From Pictodentalium vernedei (taxonomy: Eukaryota > Mollusca > Scaphopoda > Dentaliida > Dentaliidae): 64,000 bases of DNA. The notes under the pieces are model-generated. The model was given only the letters and a program-made list of their open reading frames with translations, was not told the DNA's origin and ran no database searches. The stretch's first letter is position 1. Each line of letters begins with the position of its first letter. The position numbers and the translations under genes are program-made. Below, piece by piece: positions 1-11,180 of this stretch. The stretch lies in assembly GCA_031216915.1 (NCBI GenBank), contig CM062294.1, positions 28,148,985-28,212,984 of the forward strand, given 5' to 3'.

Positions 1-176
1 CATATGATAAATAGAATATGAAATGAGTGTTTTTCTCATATAATATTTATGAAACTCGTCCGAATTTTCCGTTTGGGCTCGCCAGAGGCTCGCCAAAACA
101 GAAAATTTTTTGACTCGTTTCATAAATATTATATGAGAAAAACACTCATTCCATATCCTCTATATATGAATGAACA
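1..176. repeat. Foldback element A, copy 1
   Basis: Long inverted repeat. The arms run from about 22 to 85 and 95 to 155 and meet at a GC-rich centre (GGGCTCGCC / GGCTCGCC). A second copy lies at 17455-17610, including the flank CATATGATAAATAGAATAT, so that flank belongs to the repeat. No coding sequence. It is most likely a non-autonomous foldback DNA transposon; its superfamily is not visible because no target duplication can be read. Confidence 0.75.
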
Positions 177-363
177 CTGGAGGATGCAATTACTGAGGTT
201 TTAATTCTCATCTCCTAGACAAGGTCAGACAAGCATGAATTGGAGATAGTGGGGGTTGTTTAAGATCATTTTAAGTATAGGTGACTTAAAACACTATGCA
301 TGTTGCAGTTTTACTTTCATTTTCGATGTTATTGTTTATATGTCTGTGTGTAGTGCAGTGTTT

Positions 364-449
364 GGTAACTTTGTACATTTAAATCGCGACCAACGCACAA
401 AAAGGTAACTTTGTACATTTATATCTATCGCGACAAATGCACAAAAGGT
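364..449. repeat. 40-bp direct duplication
   Basis: GGTAACTTTGTACATTT followed by a CGCGAC..AACGCACAAAA-type stretch occurs twice, at 364 and 404. Simple local duplication with no coding signal. Confidence 0.7.
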
Positions 450-650
450 GCGCATTGAAGATTAATTTTACTTCGAAATGTGTCCAATGTCACCGTTTTG
501 TACAACGTGTTAAATTGCAATGGTTTGATACTTGATTCTAAATTTAAGTGCATTCTTTTATATTTTCAGAACAATCGCAAAGCATTCGGACTAGGTAAGT
601 GCAATGGTTAGAACGTATTCGCTGGGTCAGTGATTATAATGTAACATAGT

Positions 651-726
651 CTGAGGTTTACGGCCCGGAGCTTTTCTTCAACCGAAGCGTGAAGGTTGAA
701 CGTACGCTCCGAGTCGCAAACCTCAG
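651..726. repeat. Hairpin with nested inner stem
   Basis: Outer arms CTGAGGTTT..GGAGC / GCTCC..AAACCTCAG enclose a second stem (CTTCAACC / GAAGGTTGAA). Probably the core of a foldback element; only this copy is seen. Confidence 0.6.
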
Positions 727-1655
727 ATCTCAATTCATCGCAATAACGTATATATTCCAATAAGGACATACCCAGAGCCCAAGATCCACATCGTGAAATG
801 AACAAGGCAACTTCAAAGACAACAAATTTATAAATAATCCTTTACTGTACCCCACGACAACACTGGAAAACAAAACATCAATAACTTGGTAAAGGTTGAG
901 ATTACACCTATCGGTTGAAATCTTGACCAATACCATGATTTGAACTAAAATGGAGTAAAGTCGACTTTTTATAAGAGGGCTGTGAGTATACATCCATACT
1001 CCATAGAATGATCACTGGCCACGAACAATATGATTTTATTGGCACTTTGAATCTCCTCCTATTGTTAACTTATTTTCAAATATTTCACTTGGTAACACGG
1101 TAACATATGCAACTAGAGCCGTAAACATAGAAAAAACTCAGTGGGCGAAGATGTTAGTCTTACTGGAATATTGATTCAAGTGTCGCAACTTATTTGTAAA
1201 CAACTTGTTTCGATGAACCAATTTAATATATTTGGCGACTTTATATGTGCAGTCGTATTTCGCCGTATGTTGACAATGTCATCCACTTGACGAAACCGGA
1301 AGTTCGAGAAGAAAAACGTGTTCTTTAATAACACTTTAGGGAAAATTTTCAGATAGCAATTCCTACACCGTGTGATACCCAATACTTGACTTTTCCTGCA
1401 AATGAAACGCAGATATTCAATGCATCAAGACCATTATGAATTAAAACGATCATTAATTATTATTCCATCGCGTGCATTAATTTTAGTGAATGACGTATTA
1501 ACAACAGCATACTGTATAGCTGTATTTGACATAAGGGCCATCTTCACTGCAACAAATCTGAGATGAAAAACTGGATGCGCGTCGCAATGTTTTTTAATAC
1601 CCTGATAATACGCAGCAAAACGGAACGAGGAGAACAGAGACAGTGACAAGGCTTT
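727..1655. other. Unassigned AT-rich DNA
   Basis: No recognisable coding, RNA or repeat feature. Open frames here are short and have no family features. Confidence 0.5.
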
Positions 1656-2400
1656 TGATTCGACAGATACATACAGATTATCATGATAATGTGCATATCC
1701 TGTGATTTGTATCAGATTCGAGGTGGTGTCCAGAATGGGATCTCAACGAGCCGGCTTTGCCGGCGAGTTGTGATTCCATTTTTGGACACCACCGCGAATC
1801 TGATACAAATCACAGGGAATGCACATTATCATGATAATTCATTTATCTAACAATTCTGTCACATAAACAGATTAAATCTTAACCCTTCACCCAACGTAAC
1901 GGCAAAAAAGGCCAATGCTATTCTTAAAAAATCGCCAATTAATTTTCATTTTTGTCTCAAAAACATAGGTTATGACCCCTCGTTGGAACGAGCTCGTCGA
2001 GCTCGTTCCAACGAGGGGTCATAGCCTATGTTTTTGAGACAAAAAATGAAAAAAAATTAGTTATTCAAGAATTGTTTTTGCAAGTGTCGTCTGCTTTTCA
2101 TGATAGGTAAAGGGTTAAATTATTTTCAAACATTTTGGGGAGATAATGTTCGGTCGATCACTGAAACGCACATAGAATGTATCTATGTGCCTGTTATGAT
2201 AGCACGCAGCCCGGAAACGAGTCGTCTATATGATACGGAATCAGAATGAGTCGTCTATATGATACGGAATCGGAACACATTATGTGATACGTACCGTTTC
2301 TCGTGGCTTTCAGGCCAAAATCTATATGATTGTTAGATAGATACGTTTTAGCCAGAGTTGGAAGCATTACAATATTGGCCATGATTTCCTATTGTGCTAT
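1656..2400 (+). repeat. Repeat family B, copy 1 (contains a nested MITE)
   Basis: Begins with a foldback whose arms share CATTATCATGATAAT and ATCAGATTCG around a GCCGGCTTTGCCGGC centre (about 1673-1840). It continues through 2119-2400 with two GTCGTCTATATGATACGGAATC-like units. The same sequence occurs in reverse complement at 39052-39365. Relative to that copy, copy 1 is interrupted at 1883-2114 by a TTAA-flanked MITE. Probably a non-autonomous DNA transposon. Confidence 0.75.
1883..2114 (+). mobile_element. piggyBac-type MITE (TTAA), copy 1
   Basis: A 232-bp palindromic element with ends CCCTTCACCCAAC / GGTAAAGGG, flanked by TTAA at 1879-1882 and 2115-2118. Its centre is a palindrome built on GACCCCTCGTTGGAACGAGC. 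The related empty site at 39281-39284 (on the minus strand, AATCTTAAATTA) carries one TTAA, so both ends and the target duplication can be read directly. TTAA targets and termini beginning CCC are the hallmark of the piggyBac superfamily. No open reading frame; mobilised in trans. Confidence 0.88.
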
Positions 2401-2544
2401 CATTTTATATGAATAAACTGCACTGAAAGTTCCTCCGTTGTTCGTGTATGCATTGACAAAAAAAGAAAATAAATAAATTCAAAGAATGATATGCTGATGC
2501 AGATTTTGACATACTCAGAACCTACCTTACCAGATAGAAGACAT

Positions 2545-2975
2545 ACACAGAACGACGCGTGAGTGCAAATGGGCTAATCGATATGGCACGACTGCCAGCG
2601 TGGAAGGATAAAACGACAGGCCGAACACTCGAGTTTTATCATTCCGCGATGGCATAAGTGCCATATAGATTAACCCATTCACAAGCGTGTGTCATTCTGT
2701 GTTTATTACATGTCGCCTTCACGTCTAGAAAAAAAAATCAATTATTAGAAGGACACTCAGCAATTCATTTGCCAAATATCAACAAAAAGAATACATTTTA
2801 ACACCAACCAAATTTGCGAGGGAAACTCGTGTTACTATTTTTTTTATCTATATCGCTAGCGATTCAAATTGAAATTGCGGTGCACGACATGTAAAATAAT
2901 CCAGTGAAATGTCGCTTCTATTAAAAATAGTCCATCAACGATTTCCGTTCAGCAAATGTGTTCGGAACTGATTTG
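2545..2975 (-). repeat. Repeat family C, copy 1
   Basis: Contains a foldback at 2550-2700 (ACAGAACGACGCGTG / CAAGCGTGTGTCATTCTGT) and a longer body carrying CAATTCATTTGCCAAATATC. Read on the minus strand, the body matches 24458-24764; related pieces occur at 18413-18660 and 28370-28545. The 24-kb copy has an extra hairpin that is absent here (near 2840). Confidence 0.75.
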
Positions 2976-3070
2976 CATTTTCCGCATGTTTTAGTGTTGT
3001 TGTAGAACAGGCGTGTAATAGAATTTACGAGCACATATACACATAAAGCAGAGGAGATGCGTCCTACAAG

Positions 3071-3654
3071 TAGGATCCTGTCAATATTCGAGATTCGATT
3101 CGATATCAATACCATACGTATGCTTCGAGATCGATCCCGAATCAGTCTCAGGATTCGATTTTTTCGAATCTCTCGTACTAACTTCAATTTGTTACATTTC
3201 CAGCAAAAATAGGATAAAACTGTCATTAGAAAATTCATTCATGCAGGCTCAATTCCTATTTATTTGAGTAATTGACAATGTTTAATTGTTAGGTAAGGTG
3301 TGAATTTGGCCCAGAACATTATCCATAGTTTTGGTTTTTGAAGGCTTAACTTGTTACTATTCACGTTCTTAAGAACGTGAATAGTAACAAGTTAGGCCTT
3401 CAAAAACTAAAACTATGGACAATAGGCCTAGCTGTTTCAGCGACGGTGCTGCAGAGAATATTCAGTTATTGGTGTTTAAGGTGTTCACTCCGTCGCGTAA
3501 GGGTCATCACAGTGTTCCGTAACTTCCGTTTGATGCAATATGAAATAACTTGTCTTTTAAGATTCGATTCGGGATTCGATTCGATGTCGATATCAGAGAT
3601 ACGATTCGATTCGAGATTCGATTCGAAAAGAAATGTGTGATTCGCAGATCCTTA
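3071..3654. mobile_element. hAT-type MITE F, copy 1
   Basis: A 584-bp palindromic element flanked by the perfect 8-bp duplication CCTACAAG (3063-3070 and 3655-3662). Ends TAGGATCCTG and GCAGATCCTTA. Subterminal regions are dense in GATTCGATTCGA motifs, and the centre is ACGTTCTTAAGAACGT. A second copy is at 11559-12131. Eight-bp duplications with short termini fit the hAT superfamily. No transposase, hence non-autonomous. Confidence 0.88.
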
Positions 3655-4009
3655 CCTACAAGAGAGATGCGCCAAGAATAATCACTGCCACTTCCTTAAG
3701 CATGTCTTTTCTTTCTTTCGTTTTCACTTGTTGTGCCATTGTGCGATCACAGATCGTGGAGTCTCTATCATAGCCTAACATATTAAATTAAATGCAATAA
3801 TTACAGCCTATTACTGTTTAGTTTCATGTCAGGCGACTTACAAGCCCGAGGTAAATTCCTATTAGCTCGAGACTGAAAGTTTAAGCCGATGCAGATGTCA
3901 ACCTACTGAGTGCTGATAACTCGGTCGATACGAAACTGACCAAGTAAGAATCTCTTCGTTTATGCACCCAACATAAATATGTACACAATGTCCTCAAGTC
4001 TATTACACA

Positions 4010-4625
4010 GTTTTCTGTGAGCGGTATCGTTTCTCATTCTTTTCATAAAGTCCGAAGCTTCCATTTCTTGTAGTTCAGCTATCCGAATGTCTCGGTTTCC
4101 ACACATGGGATCGTTTCTTATTCCTTTCACAAAGTCCGAAGTTTCCATTTCTTGTAGTTCAGCTATCTGAACGTCTCGGCTTGCACGAACGGGATCGTTT
4201 CTCATTCCTTTCACAAAGTCCGAAGTTTCCATTTTTTGTAGTTCGGATATCCGAACGTCTCAGCTTCCACACACAGGATCCTTTCTCATTCCTTTTCCAA
4301 AGTCCGAAATTTCCATTTCTTGTACTTCCGCTATTCCAACGTCTCGGCTTCCACACACGGGATCGTTTCTCATTCCTTTCACAAAGTCGGGAGCTTCCTT
4401 TTCTTGTAGTTCCCGCTATCCGATCGTCTCGGCTTCCACACACGGGATCGTTTCTCAGTCGTTTCACAAAGTCTGCAGTTTCGATGTCTTGTAGATCAGC
4501 TATCCGCACGTCTTGGCTTCCTCACATGGGATCGTTTTTCATTCCTTTCACAAAGTCCGAAATTTCCATTTCTTGTACTTCATCTACCCGAACGTCTCGG
4601 CTTCCACACACGGGAAGCCACGACG
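4010..4625 (-). repeat. 84-bp tandem array, open as a 28-aa repeat
   Basis: About seven units start near 4023, 4107, 4191, 4275, 4359, 4444 and 4528. The period is 84 bp, so the frame is kept from unit to unit. On the minus strand each unit reads as a 28-residue repeat with the core METSDFVKGMRNDP and an AELQE end. One unit is 85 bp (extra C near 4417) and shifts the frame. Start and stop codons are not convincing and both strands are open. It may be a coding minisatellite from a decayed gene or a chance open repeat. Confidence 0.8.
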
Positions 4626-4869
4626 TCTGGAGAGTTGAACAATCTCTAAACTATCTCTTCTCCCACTTGGACGAATATACGACTCTAAAAAACTTAACTA
4701 TCTCGATATAAACAAATTGGACGCGCTAGTAACACTTCACTCAGGACAACTCTAGCTTGGTTCATATCAGCCAAGATAGGCGTCATATCAGCCAAGTTTG
4801 AAGTCATATTTTCCAAGCTTGATAATGAGCAAGGTTGGAAATGAAAATCGCATCTGATAAATAATTTAA

Positions 4870-5092
4870 CCCTTTACATAACATGAAAAGTAGAAGACAT
4901 TTGAAAAAAAATTCTTGAATAACTAATTTTTTTTTTCATTTTTTGTCTCAAAAACATAGGTTATGACCCCCCATTGGAACGAGCTCGACGAGCTCGTTCC
5001 AATGAGGGGTCATAACCCATGTTTTGAGAAACTTAATTGGCGATTTTTGAGAATAGTGCTGACCGTTTTTGGCCGTTACGTTGTGTAAATGT
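4870..5092 (-). mobile_element. piggyBac-type MITE, copy 2
   Basis: Flanked by TTAA at 4866-4869 and 5093-5096. Left end CCCTTTACATAACATG. It has the same GGAACGAGCTCG palindromic centre as copy 1 but in the opposite orientation. The right end has lost the GGG (reads AAATGT). Confidence 0.85.
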
Positions 5093-5096
5093 TTAA

Positions 5097-7220
5097 ATTA
5101 TCAAATACATACTAAGTTAACAAATTTCTTTGCGCGTATGAGGTTGATATGTGAAAACGGAATTCAACATGATTTTGTTGCTTAAAACTTCCGTCTTTGT
5201 AGAATGACAGGAAGACAGTAGGTTATGACACGGGACAGGCTTGCTTCAATACGATCTTTTATATAGTTTGAATTAATTTTACTTTAACGAGTGTGCATGG
5301 CAAAATAAAGGCTTGGTACGGAAGCAAAGTCGGAGCCTATAAGCTCATACGTTACTTGCGAAACCGGGAAAGGCCTTGAGTTTTAATATTCGTTGGGCCA
5401 CAAAAACCTAACAAGGGGATTCTGGTACTCCTGACACCCTAGACAAAATAACATATTTGAATTAGAAAGCTACTGAGTAACATCTCCATGCGTCAGGACG
5501 TGCATGTATTATTTGTTTACATACAGCACAGTCGCTCAGGACTGGTCGTAATCCATGCATTGGTAGTGGTACCCACGCATGCGTTTACCAGGTAATAAAA
5601 TTCATCAGCAGCAAAATTCTAATTAACGAAGCACCGAGTTGTACCCGGTGCTTCATTAATTAAACGTTTGATGATTATTCCTATTATAAGTGTTTGCAAT
5701 CCAATATTATTGAGTCCGTGGAAATACTTCCCACCCCGTGGAAAGTGAGACCAGTCCACGGCGGCCGTACTGTAACTATATCATGGGACTCATTTCGATA
5801 TGTTGGCGAGTCAAATATATTTCCTCTGCCTTTGGAATGCCATATGTCATATTATGGCTACCATGTACTTGAATCATTCAACACTGCAACCCGTTATAGC
5901 AAGCCATTATGAAGACATGTCTAACATTCATACTTTTAAGGGATACTCAGTAGATTTGTTGAGAAGACCGATTAAGCCTATTCGTACCGATGTGTATAGT
6001 GTAGGTCTTTATCATTGGCAAGCGTAAGAATATAGTTTACCTTCATGCGAATGCACATTATGTGCGGATGTTCACAAATGGGTAAATGTCGTCCCGAAGT
6101 ACTTTCAAAATTAGCAGAATTTAATGTAGACAACCAAGCTTTCCATTTCATTGAATGAAGTACCTGACAAATCAACTCAAAGCCCTTTAATCCACTCTCA
6201 CCTCCCCTCGCCTCGCCTCGCCACTCCCTCTCACAGATTAGACTCATCTCCCAACAGCACGAGGGGGAGGGGGTACCTCACTACTCTCTGAAAGTAAACC
6301 TAACCGGAAGCGTTGCCTAACCAAAACAATAAAAAACAATAAAAATGGAGGTAACTCTATAAAAACGTCACTTGGTCAACTTTGACCCGGTCCCTTTAGA
6401 TCAAACTCTCCAGTAACAACTCATAACGCCCCCTTCATTTGAGCCACCGGACGATTTTGAGGTAACGAGAAGAGTATGAAATCGCGTGAGCAACAGTGGC
6501 CTTTGGATTTGAGCTATTAAGTTCGAAACTAGTTTATCGAGTTCATCCATTATTGTTGATTTCGGGATACCTCCGATTAATTTATGTCATTTCAACAATT
6601 AACATATTCAGCCTACTGCCGAAATCACAGGAGTGAATCCTCTTTTTATCTCGACCGAAAATTAAATATACACACTCCAACAAACAATGCGACATCCTTA
6701 ATTTGAGGTCATTATCGAAACGTTAAATCGTCCCTTGCTACACCCTGGGGACGACACCAAAATCAACATAAATTAAAATCCTGGTTTAATTTCTGGAGAG
6801 GTCTTTGCAAAGTTCCGAGAATAGTTCAAATAGTTTTTGTTTATAGCCCATTTTTGTGGATTTTCATTTTTTAATATGTATCAAATTTAATATGTCACGT
6901 GTTTATCTGTTTTTAATGCATAAAGTTTTTACTTGCAGACTAATTGGTGATACTAATTTTGGGTAAGTACTTGTCATATATATATTTATTTTGACCGAAA
7001 ATATCTCACATAGTACTTGGAATGAGGAGAGTTTAAATTTCGAATAAAAATGCATGAATGCGTATCGGATATCTCACATTTTTTTATTTCATCTTACAAT
7101 AAGTATTTATAGTGTACTTAATTATTCAAGTACAGCGTGCTCTTGTTTTTAAAGTCTATATCTCAACTAGTCTTTGAATCGTCGAAATGCGGTCTTAGAA
7201 ACAATGGCTCAACTCGTCGC
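5097..7220. other. Unassigned DNA with one hairpin
   Basis: No gene recognised. A short perfect-stem hairpin (GAAGCACCG / CGGTGCTTC) lies at 5620-5661. A C-rich block with CCTCG repeats is near 6200-6225. Open frames at 5694-6030 are short, lack convincing starts and match nothing I know. Confidence 0.45.
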
Positions 7221-7276
7221 CTGAGTGCTAGAATGTTCTATGTCCCCTATGGGACATAGAACATTCTAGCACTCAG
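7221..7276. repeat. Perfect 26-bp-arm hairpin
   Basis: Arms CTGAGTGCTAGAATGTTCTA.. and their exact complement are separated by CTAT. The core TGTTCTATGT is similar to hairpins at 24594-24658 and 30931-30992, suggesting a family of very short palindromic elements. Confidence 0.8.
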
Positions 7277-7336
7277 CCAACGAACTCTGGTATATCATTT
7301 TATACATAAACAAACTATATCATTTATAGTTTACAT

Positions 7337-7498
7337 AGAGAGTAATCGCTTGACTGGGCTTGTCACGTGAAATAATTGATGAGAGGTGAGGGACGTTGCA
7401 CAAACACGAGTGCGCGAATGCGCACGAGTGTTTTACAATATAGTCCTTCGCCTCGAATGAAATGTTTCACGTAACCATTCCAGTCAAGCGATTACTCT
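7337..7498. mobile_element. MITE with AGAGTAATCGCTTGACTGG termini
   Basis: A 162-bp element with terminal inverted repeats AGAGTAATCGCTTGACTGG / CCAGTCAAGCGATTACTCT, followed inward by CACGTGAAA-type sequence. One end of another copy is at 53344-53388. Target duplication is unclear (GTTTA-like on both sides). Confidence 0.75.
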
Positions 7499-7539
7499 GT
7501 TTATTACTTTTCATTATTAACTATAATTATATTATTTAA

Positions 7540-7663
7540 CCCTTTACCTAACATAATGGCCAGCGCTATTCTCAAACATCGCCAATTAATTTTCATTATT
7601 ATTTTAATTTTTTTGTCTGTAAAACATAGGTTATGACCCCTCACTGGAACGAGCTCGACGAAC
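7540..7663 (+). mobile_element. piggyBac-type MITE, truncated copy 3
   Basis: Starts after TTAA (7536-7539) with CCCTTTACCTAAC and runs to the palindromic centre (GGAACGAGCTCGACG). There it stops exactly where the 44-bp satellite begins. The second half is missing. Confidence 0.75.
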
Positions 7664-9484
7664 ATAAATCACTAATGTAGGGTCTTCTAAGGTGGTAAGA
7701 TGCTCTCAATAAACACTTGCGTGAGGCCCTGTAAGGTAATAAGATGCTTTCAATAAACACTCGGGTAGGACCCTGAAAGGTAGTAAGACATTCTCAATAA
7801 ACACTCGCGTAGGACTCTGAAAGGTTGTAAGACGCTCTCAATAAACACTCGCTTAGAGCCCTGTAAGGTGGTACGATGCTCTCAATAAACACTCGCATAA
7901 GGTCCTGTAAGGTAGTAAAATACTCTCAATAAACTCGCGTAGGACCATGAAAGGTGGTAAGATGCTCTCAATAAACACTTCTGTAGGACCCTGTAAGGTG
8001 GTAAGACGCTCTAAATAAACACTTCTGTAGGACCTTGTAAGGTGGTAAGACGCTCTAAATAAACACTTCTGTAGGACCTTGTAAGGTGGTAAGACGCTCT
8101 AAATAAACACTTCTGTAGGACCTTGTAAGGTGGTAAGACGCTCTAAATAAACACTTCTGTAGGACCTTGTAAGGTGGTAAGCCGCTCTAAATAAACACTT
8201 CTGTAGGACCCTGTAAGGTTGTAAGACGCTCTAAATAAACACTTCTGTAGGACCCTGTAAGGTGGTAAGACGCTCTAAATAAACACTTTTGTAGGACCCT
8301 GTAAGGTGGTAAGACGCTCTAAATAAACACTTCTGTAGGACCCTGTAAGGTTGTAAGACGCTCTAAATAAACACTTTTGTAGGACCCTGTAAGGTGGTGA
8401 GACGTTTTCAATAAACACTCTCTCAGAGCCCTGTAAGGTGGTAAGATTCTCTCAATGTATTAACAGTCGCGTAGGACCCTGAAAGGTGGTAAGACACTCC
8501 CAATAAACACTCGCGTAGGACCCTGTAAGATGGTAATATGCTCTCAATAACACTAGCATAGGACCCTGTGAGGTGGTAAGATGCTCTCAATAAACCCTCG
8601 CATAGGGCCCTGTAAAGTAGTAAGATGCTCTCAATAATCATTCACGTAGGACCCTGAAAGGTGGTAAGCCGCTCTCAATAAACACTCGTGTAGGACCCTG
8701 TAAGTTGGTAAGACATTTCCAATAAACACTCGCTTAGAGCCCTGTAAGGTGGTAAGATGCTCTCAATAAACACTCGCGTAGGACCCTGAAAAGTGGTAAG
8801 ACACTCTCAATAAACACTCACGTACAGCCCTGTAAGAGGGTAGGATGCTCTGAATAAACACTCACGTAGATCCCTGTTAGATGGTAATGCACTCTCAATA
8901 AACACTCACGCAGGACCCTGTAAGCTTGTAAGACACTCTGAATAAACATTCACGTAGGACCCTGTAAGGTGGTAAGACACTCTCAATAAACACCCACGTA
9001 CAGCCCTGTAAGGTGGTAAGATGCTCTCAATAAACACTCGCGTAGAGTCCTGTAAGGTGGTAAGGCACTCTCAATAAACACTCACGTACAGCCCTGTAAG
9101 ATGGTAGGATGCTCCGAATAAACACTCACGTAGATCCCTGTTAGATGGTAATGCACTCTCAATAAACACTCACGCAGGACCCTGTAAGCTTGTAAGACAC
9201 TCTAAATAAACATTCACGTAGGACCCTGTAAGGTGGTAAGACACTCTCAATAAACACTCACGTACAGCCCTGTAAGGTGGTAAGATGCTCTCAATAAACA
9301 CTCGCGTAGAGTCCTGTAAGGTGGTAAGGCACTCTCAATAAACACTCGCGTAGGACCCTGTAAGGTGGTAAGACATTCTCGATAAAGACTCGCGTATAAC
9401 CCTATAAGGTGGTACGGCACTCTCAACAAACATTCGCGTAGGACCCTGTAAGGTGGTGAGACGCTCTCAATAAACACTCACGTT
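7664..9484. repeat. 44-bp satellite array, about 41 units
   Basis: The unit carries GTAAGGTGGTAAGA, CTCTCAATAAACACT and GTAGGACCCT. Units at about 7980-8390 are nearly identical to each other. From 8824 a six-unit block (264 bp) repeats at 9088, a higher-order repeat. The outer units are more diverged. No coding role is supported; the 44-bp period breaks the frame. Confidence 0.92.
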
Positions 9485-9519
9485 GAGCGCTGCCAATCTC
9501 AAATTTTGAGTGGAATCCG

Positions 9520-9850
9520 ATTAGGGGGTGATTTCGAATCGACTCGAATCTCTAATGGAATTTCTTGGCAGTAGTATACCACATACCCGAACGACCCCTT
9601 TTGAGTGATCTCAGGGATGATCTCGTGTAAGGTTACATGACCCAGCGACGCCACGCTTGGTTGCAATGATAGCCCACGTGAGCGGCCATGCTGGACGTCA
9701 TCCCCATAATGAAACATGGTCTCAGTGAGCAAGCGCAGCGCGTGTTGTTAAAGTGACACGTTTTTCCGTCGTTCATTTTGTTCGCTGGAGGTCGCTATCT
9801 TGGTTTCTATAGTGGCATGTTGTTGCTGTGTAACCCAAAATCCTCTAATA
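9520..9850 (-). repeat. Repeat family D, partial reverse copy
   Basis: On the minus strand this diverged copy matches 24190-24360 and 45890-46060: ACCAAGATAGCGACCTCC, an AAATGAACGACGG-type stretch, ACACGCGCTGCGC and GATGACGTCCAGC can be followed in order. The tandem monomers seen upstream in the other copies are absent. Confidence 0.65.
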
Positions 9851-10109
9851 GGACGGGTGCTTGTTCGTTGGGCGTTTGCGATTCAAAAGGCGTATTATCT
9901 AACTACCCAAAGAGACCCGACACTTACCCCAAATCCCCAAAATCATACAAAAAAACCGGAACGGACTTGGCGGAGTCTCCATCTTGGACTAAGAACAGTA
10001 GCATATAGTATTATAGGACTGTGTGGGCTTTGTTTCTCTGTATAAGACTGTACTGTTGTCCTGGATTGGATTCCGCCAGATTTTTTTATTAGGGTTTAAG
10101 GACACATTA

Positions 10110-10455
10110 ACAGCCAGGGTCATATCATGTCGGTTAGAGTTTTACGGGTGGAGGAAGTTGGAGTACCCGGAGAGAACCACCGAGCAACGACGAGCAGCTC
10201 TCCAACGTCGTAACTCTGAACTCTGCACCGCGGCACAAGCAGGGTTGGATTGGTTGAAGACATGCGCACCTTCGACGTGCAGTACGCCTTAGTACACAGC
10301 GTCATCGTGCCCCCGTGTAGGCAATCGGGGTTCAGTGCCTCGCCCAAGGACACAACGCGGGAGCGCGAATCACTCGCTGAACTGGTCACCCATCCAACTA
10401 CTAGCCGCGCTCGACGTTGCTCAACTTCGGTGATGTGACGAGAAATTTCGCCAGA
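10110..10455 (-). mobile_element. SINE with 5S rRNA-derived head
   Basis: On the minus strand the head (about 10455-10380) resembles 5S rRNA: GAAGTTGAGCAACGTCGAG, a GGCTAGTAGTTGGATGGGTG stretch and ACC, which would supply an internal RNA polymerase III promoter. The body follows: CGCGTTGTGTCCTTGGGC, GGGGGCACGATGACGC, GTACTAAGGCGTACTGCACG and GGTTCTCTCCGGGTACTCC. The same body follows tRNA-like heads at 30428 and 55574. Non-autonomous; copied by an unknown LINE partner. No clear target duplication. Confidence 0.82.
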
Positions 10456-11180
10456 TTTCTCGGGGGTTTTTTTACCTTATATAGACGCTGTTCTAGCTGC
10501 TCTAACCCCAGCTAATCTTGACTACCCCTTGTTACGACATCTGCCCTCGTCCAAATCTTATAAATGACAAGTTAGGTTGCTTGATTTACTGTAATATGTA
10601 CCTACCCATACAGACTTGTGTATATTCTCAAACCCGGAAGACAATCAATCAGGGTGTTACTCGAACGACACGAAACTTATCAAGTAAATAAGCTATAGAT
10701 TAGTGACTCGAACAGGCATCGAGCAGACGACTTGAATCCCGTCGAGAAAATGAGATACGGAGCAATTGTTCGACCGAGTGATTCCACATACGGATCTAAG
10801 ACCCATCTAGTTATTTGAGGTTACTTATGACATGGTGATGTTCTACTTGGGGGGGGGGGGGGGGGTACCTTTTGATGATACTTTTTGAGGATATCTTTAT
10901 ATATGTCTGAAGGTAGTTATTGCTCGTGCTCCTAACCTCATTCAGTATATGGCTTCTCTACCACCCCTGCACCCTTCATAGCTCGAAGGCCACCACTAAT
11001 GATATATCGATAGTCACCGCCATCTGTTCTATGATCAGCCTTTATTGTATTCTCATTTAGTATGATGTTCTACAAGCATTGCAGTCTTGTACCATTACTT
11101 GGCTAGTGTTATTTCCCAGTGCTCCGCTCGATACATCGGATACATCGGATACAGCACTGCCAAAGGTTGAGACTTCAAGT
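10456..11180. other. Unassigned DNA with a G tract
   Basis: Contains a run of about 17 G at 10850-10866. No gene or repeat relation recognised. Confidence 0.45.

Noticed and set aside
4181-4711. 176-codon plus-strand frame
   Set aside because: Complement of the 84-bp array; open because the period is divisible by three.
7664-9484. CRISPR array
   Set aside because: Units are contiguous without unique spacers, and the genome is clearly eukaryotic.
10456-10500. Hairpin plus T run as a bacterial terminator
   Set aside because: Eukaryotic context; it lies at the 5' edge of a minus-strand SINE.
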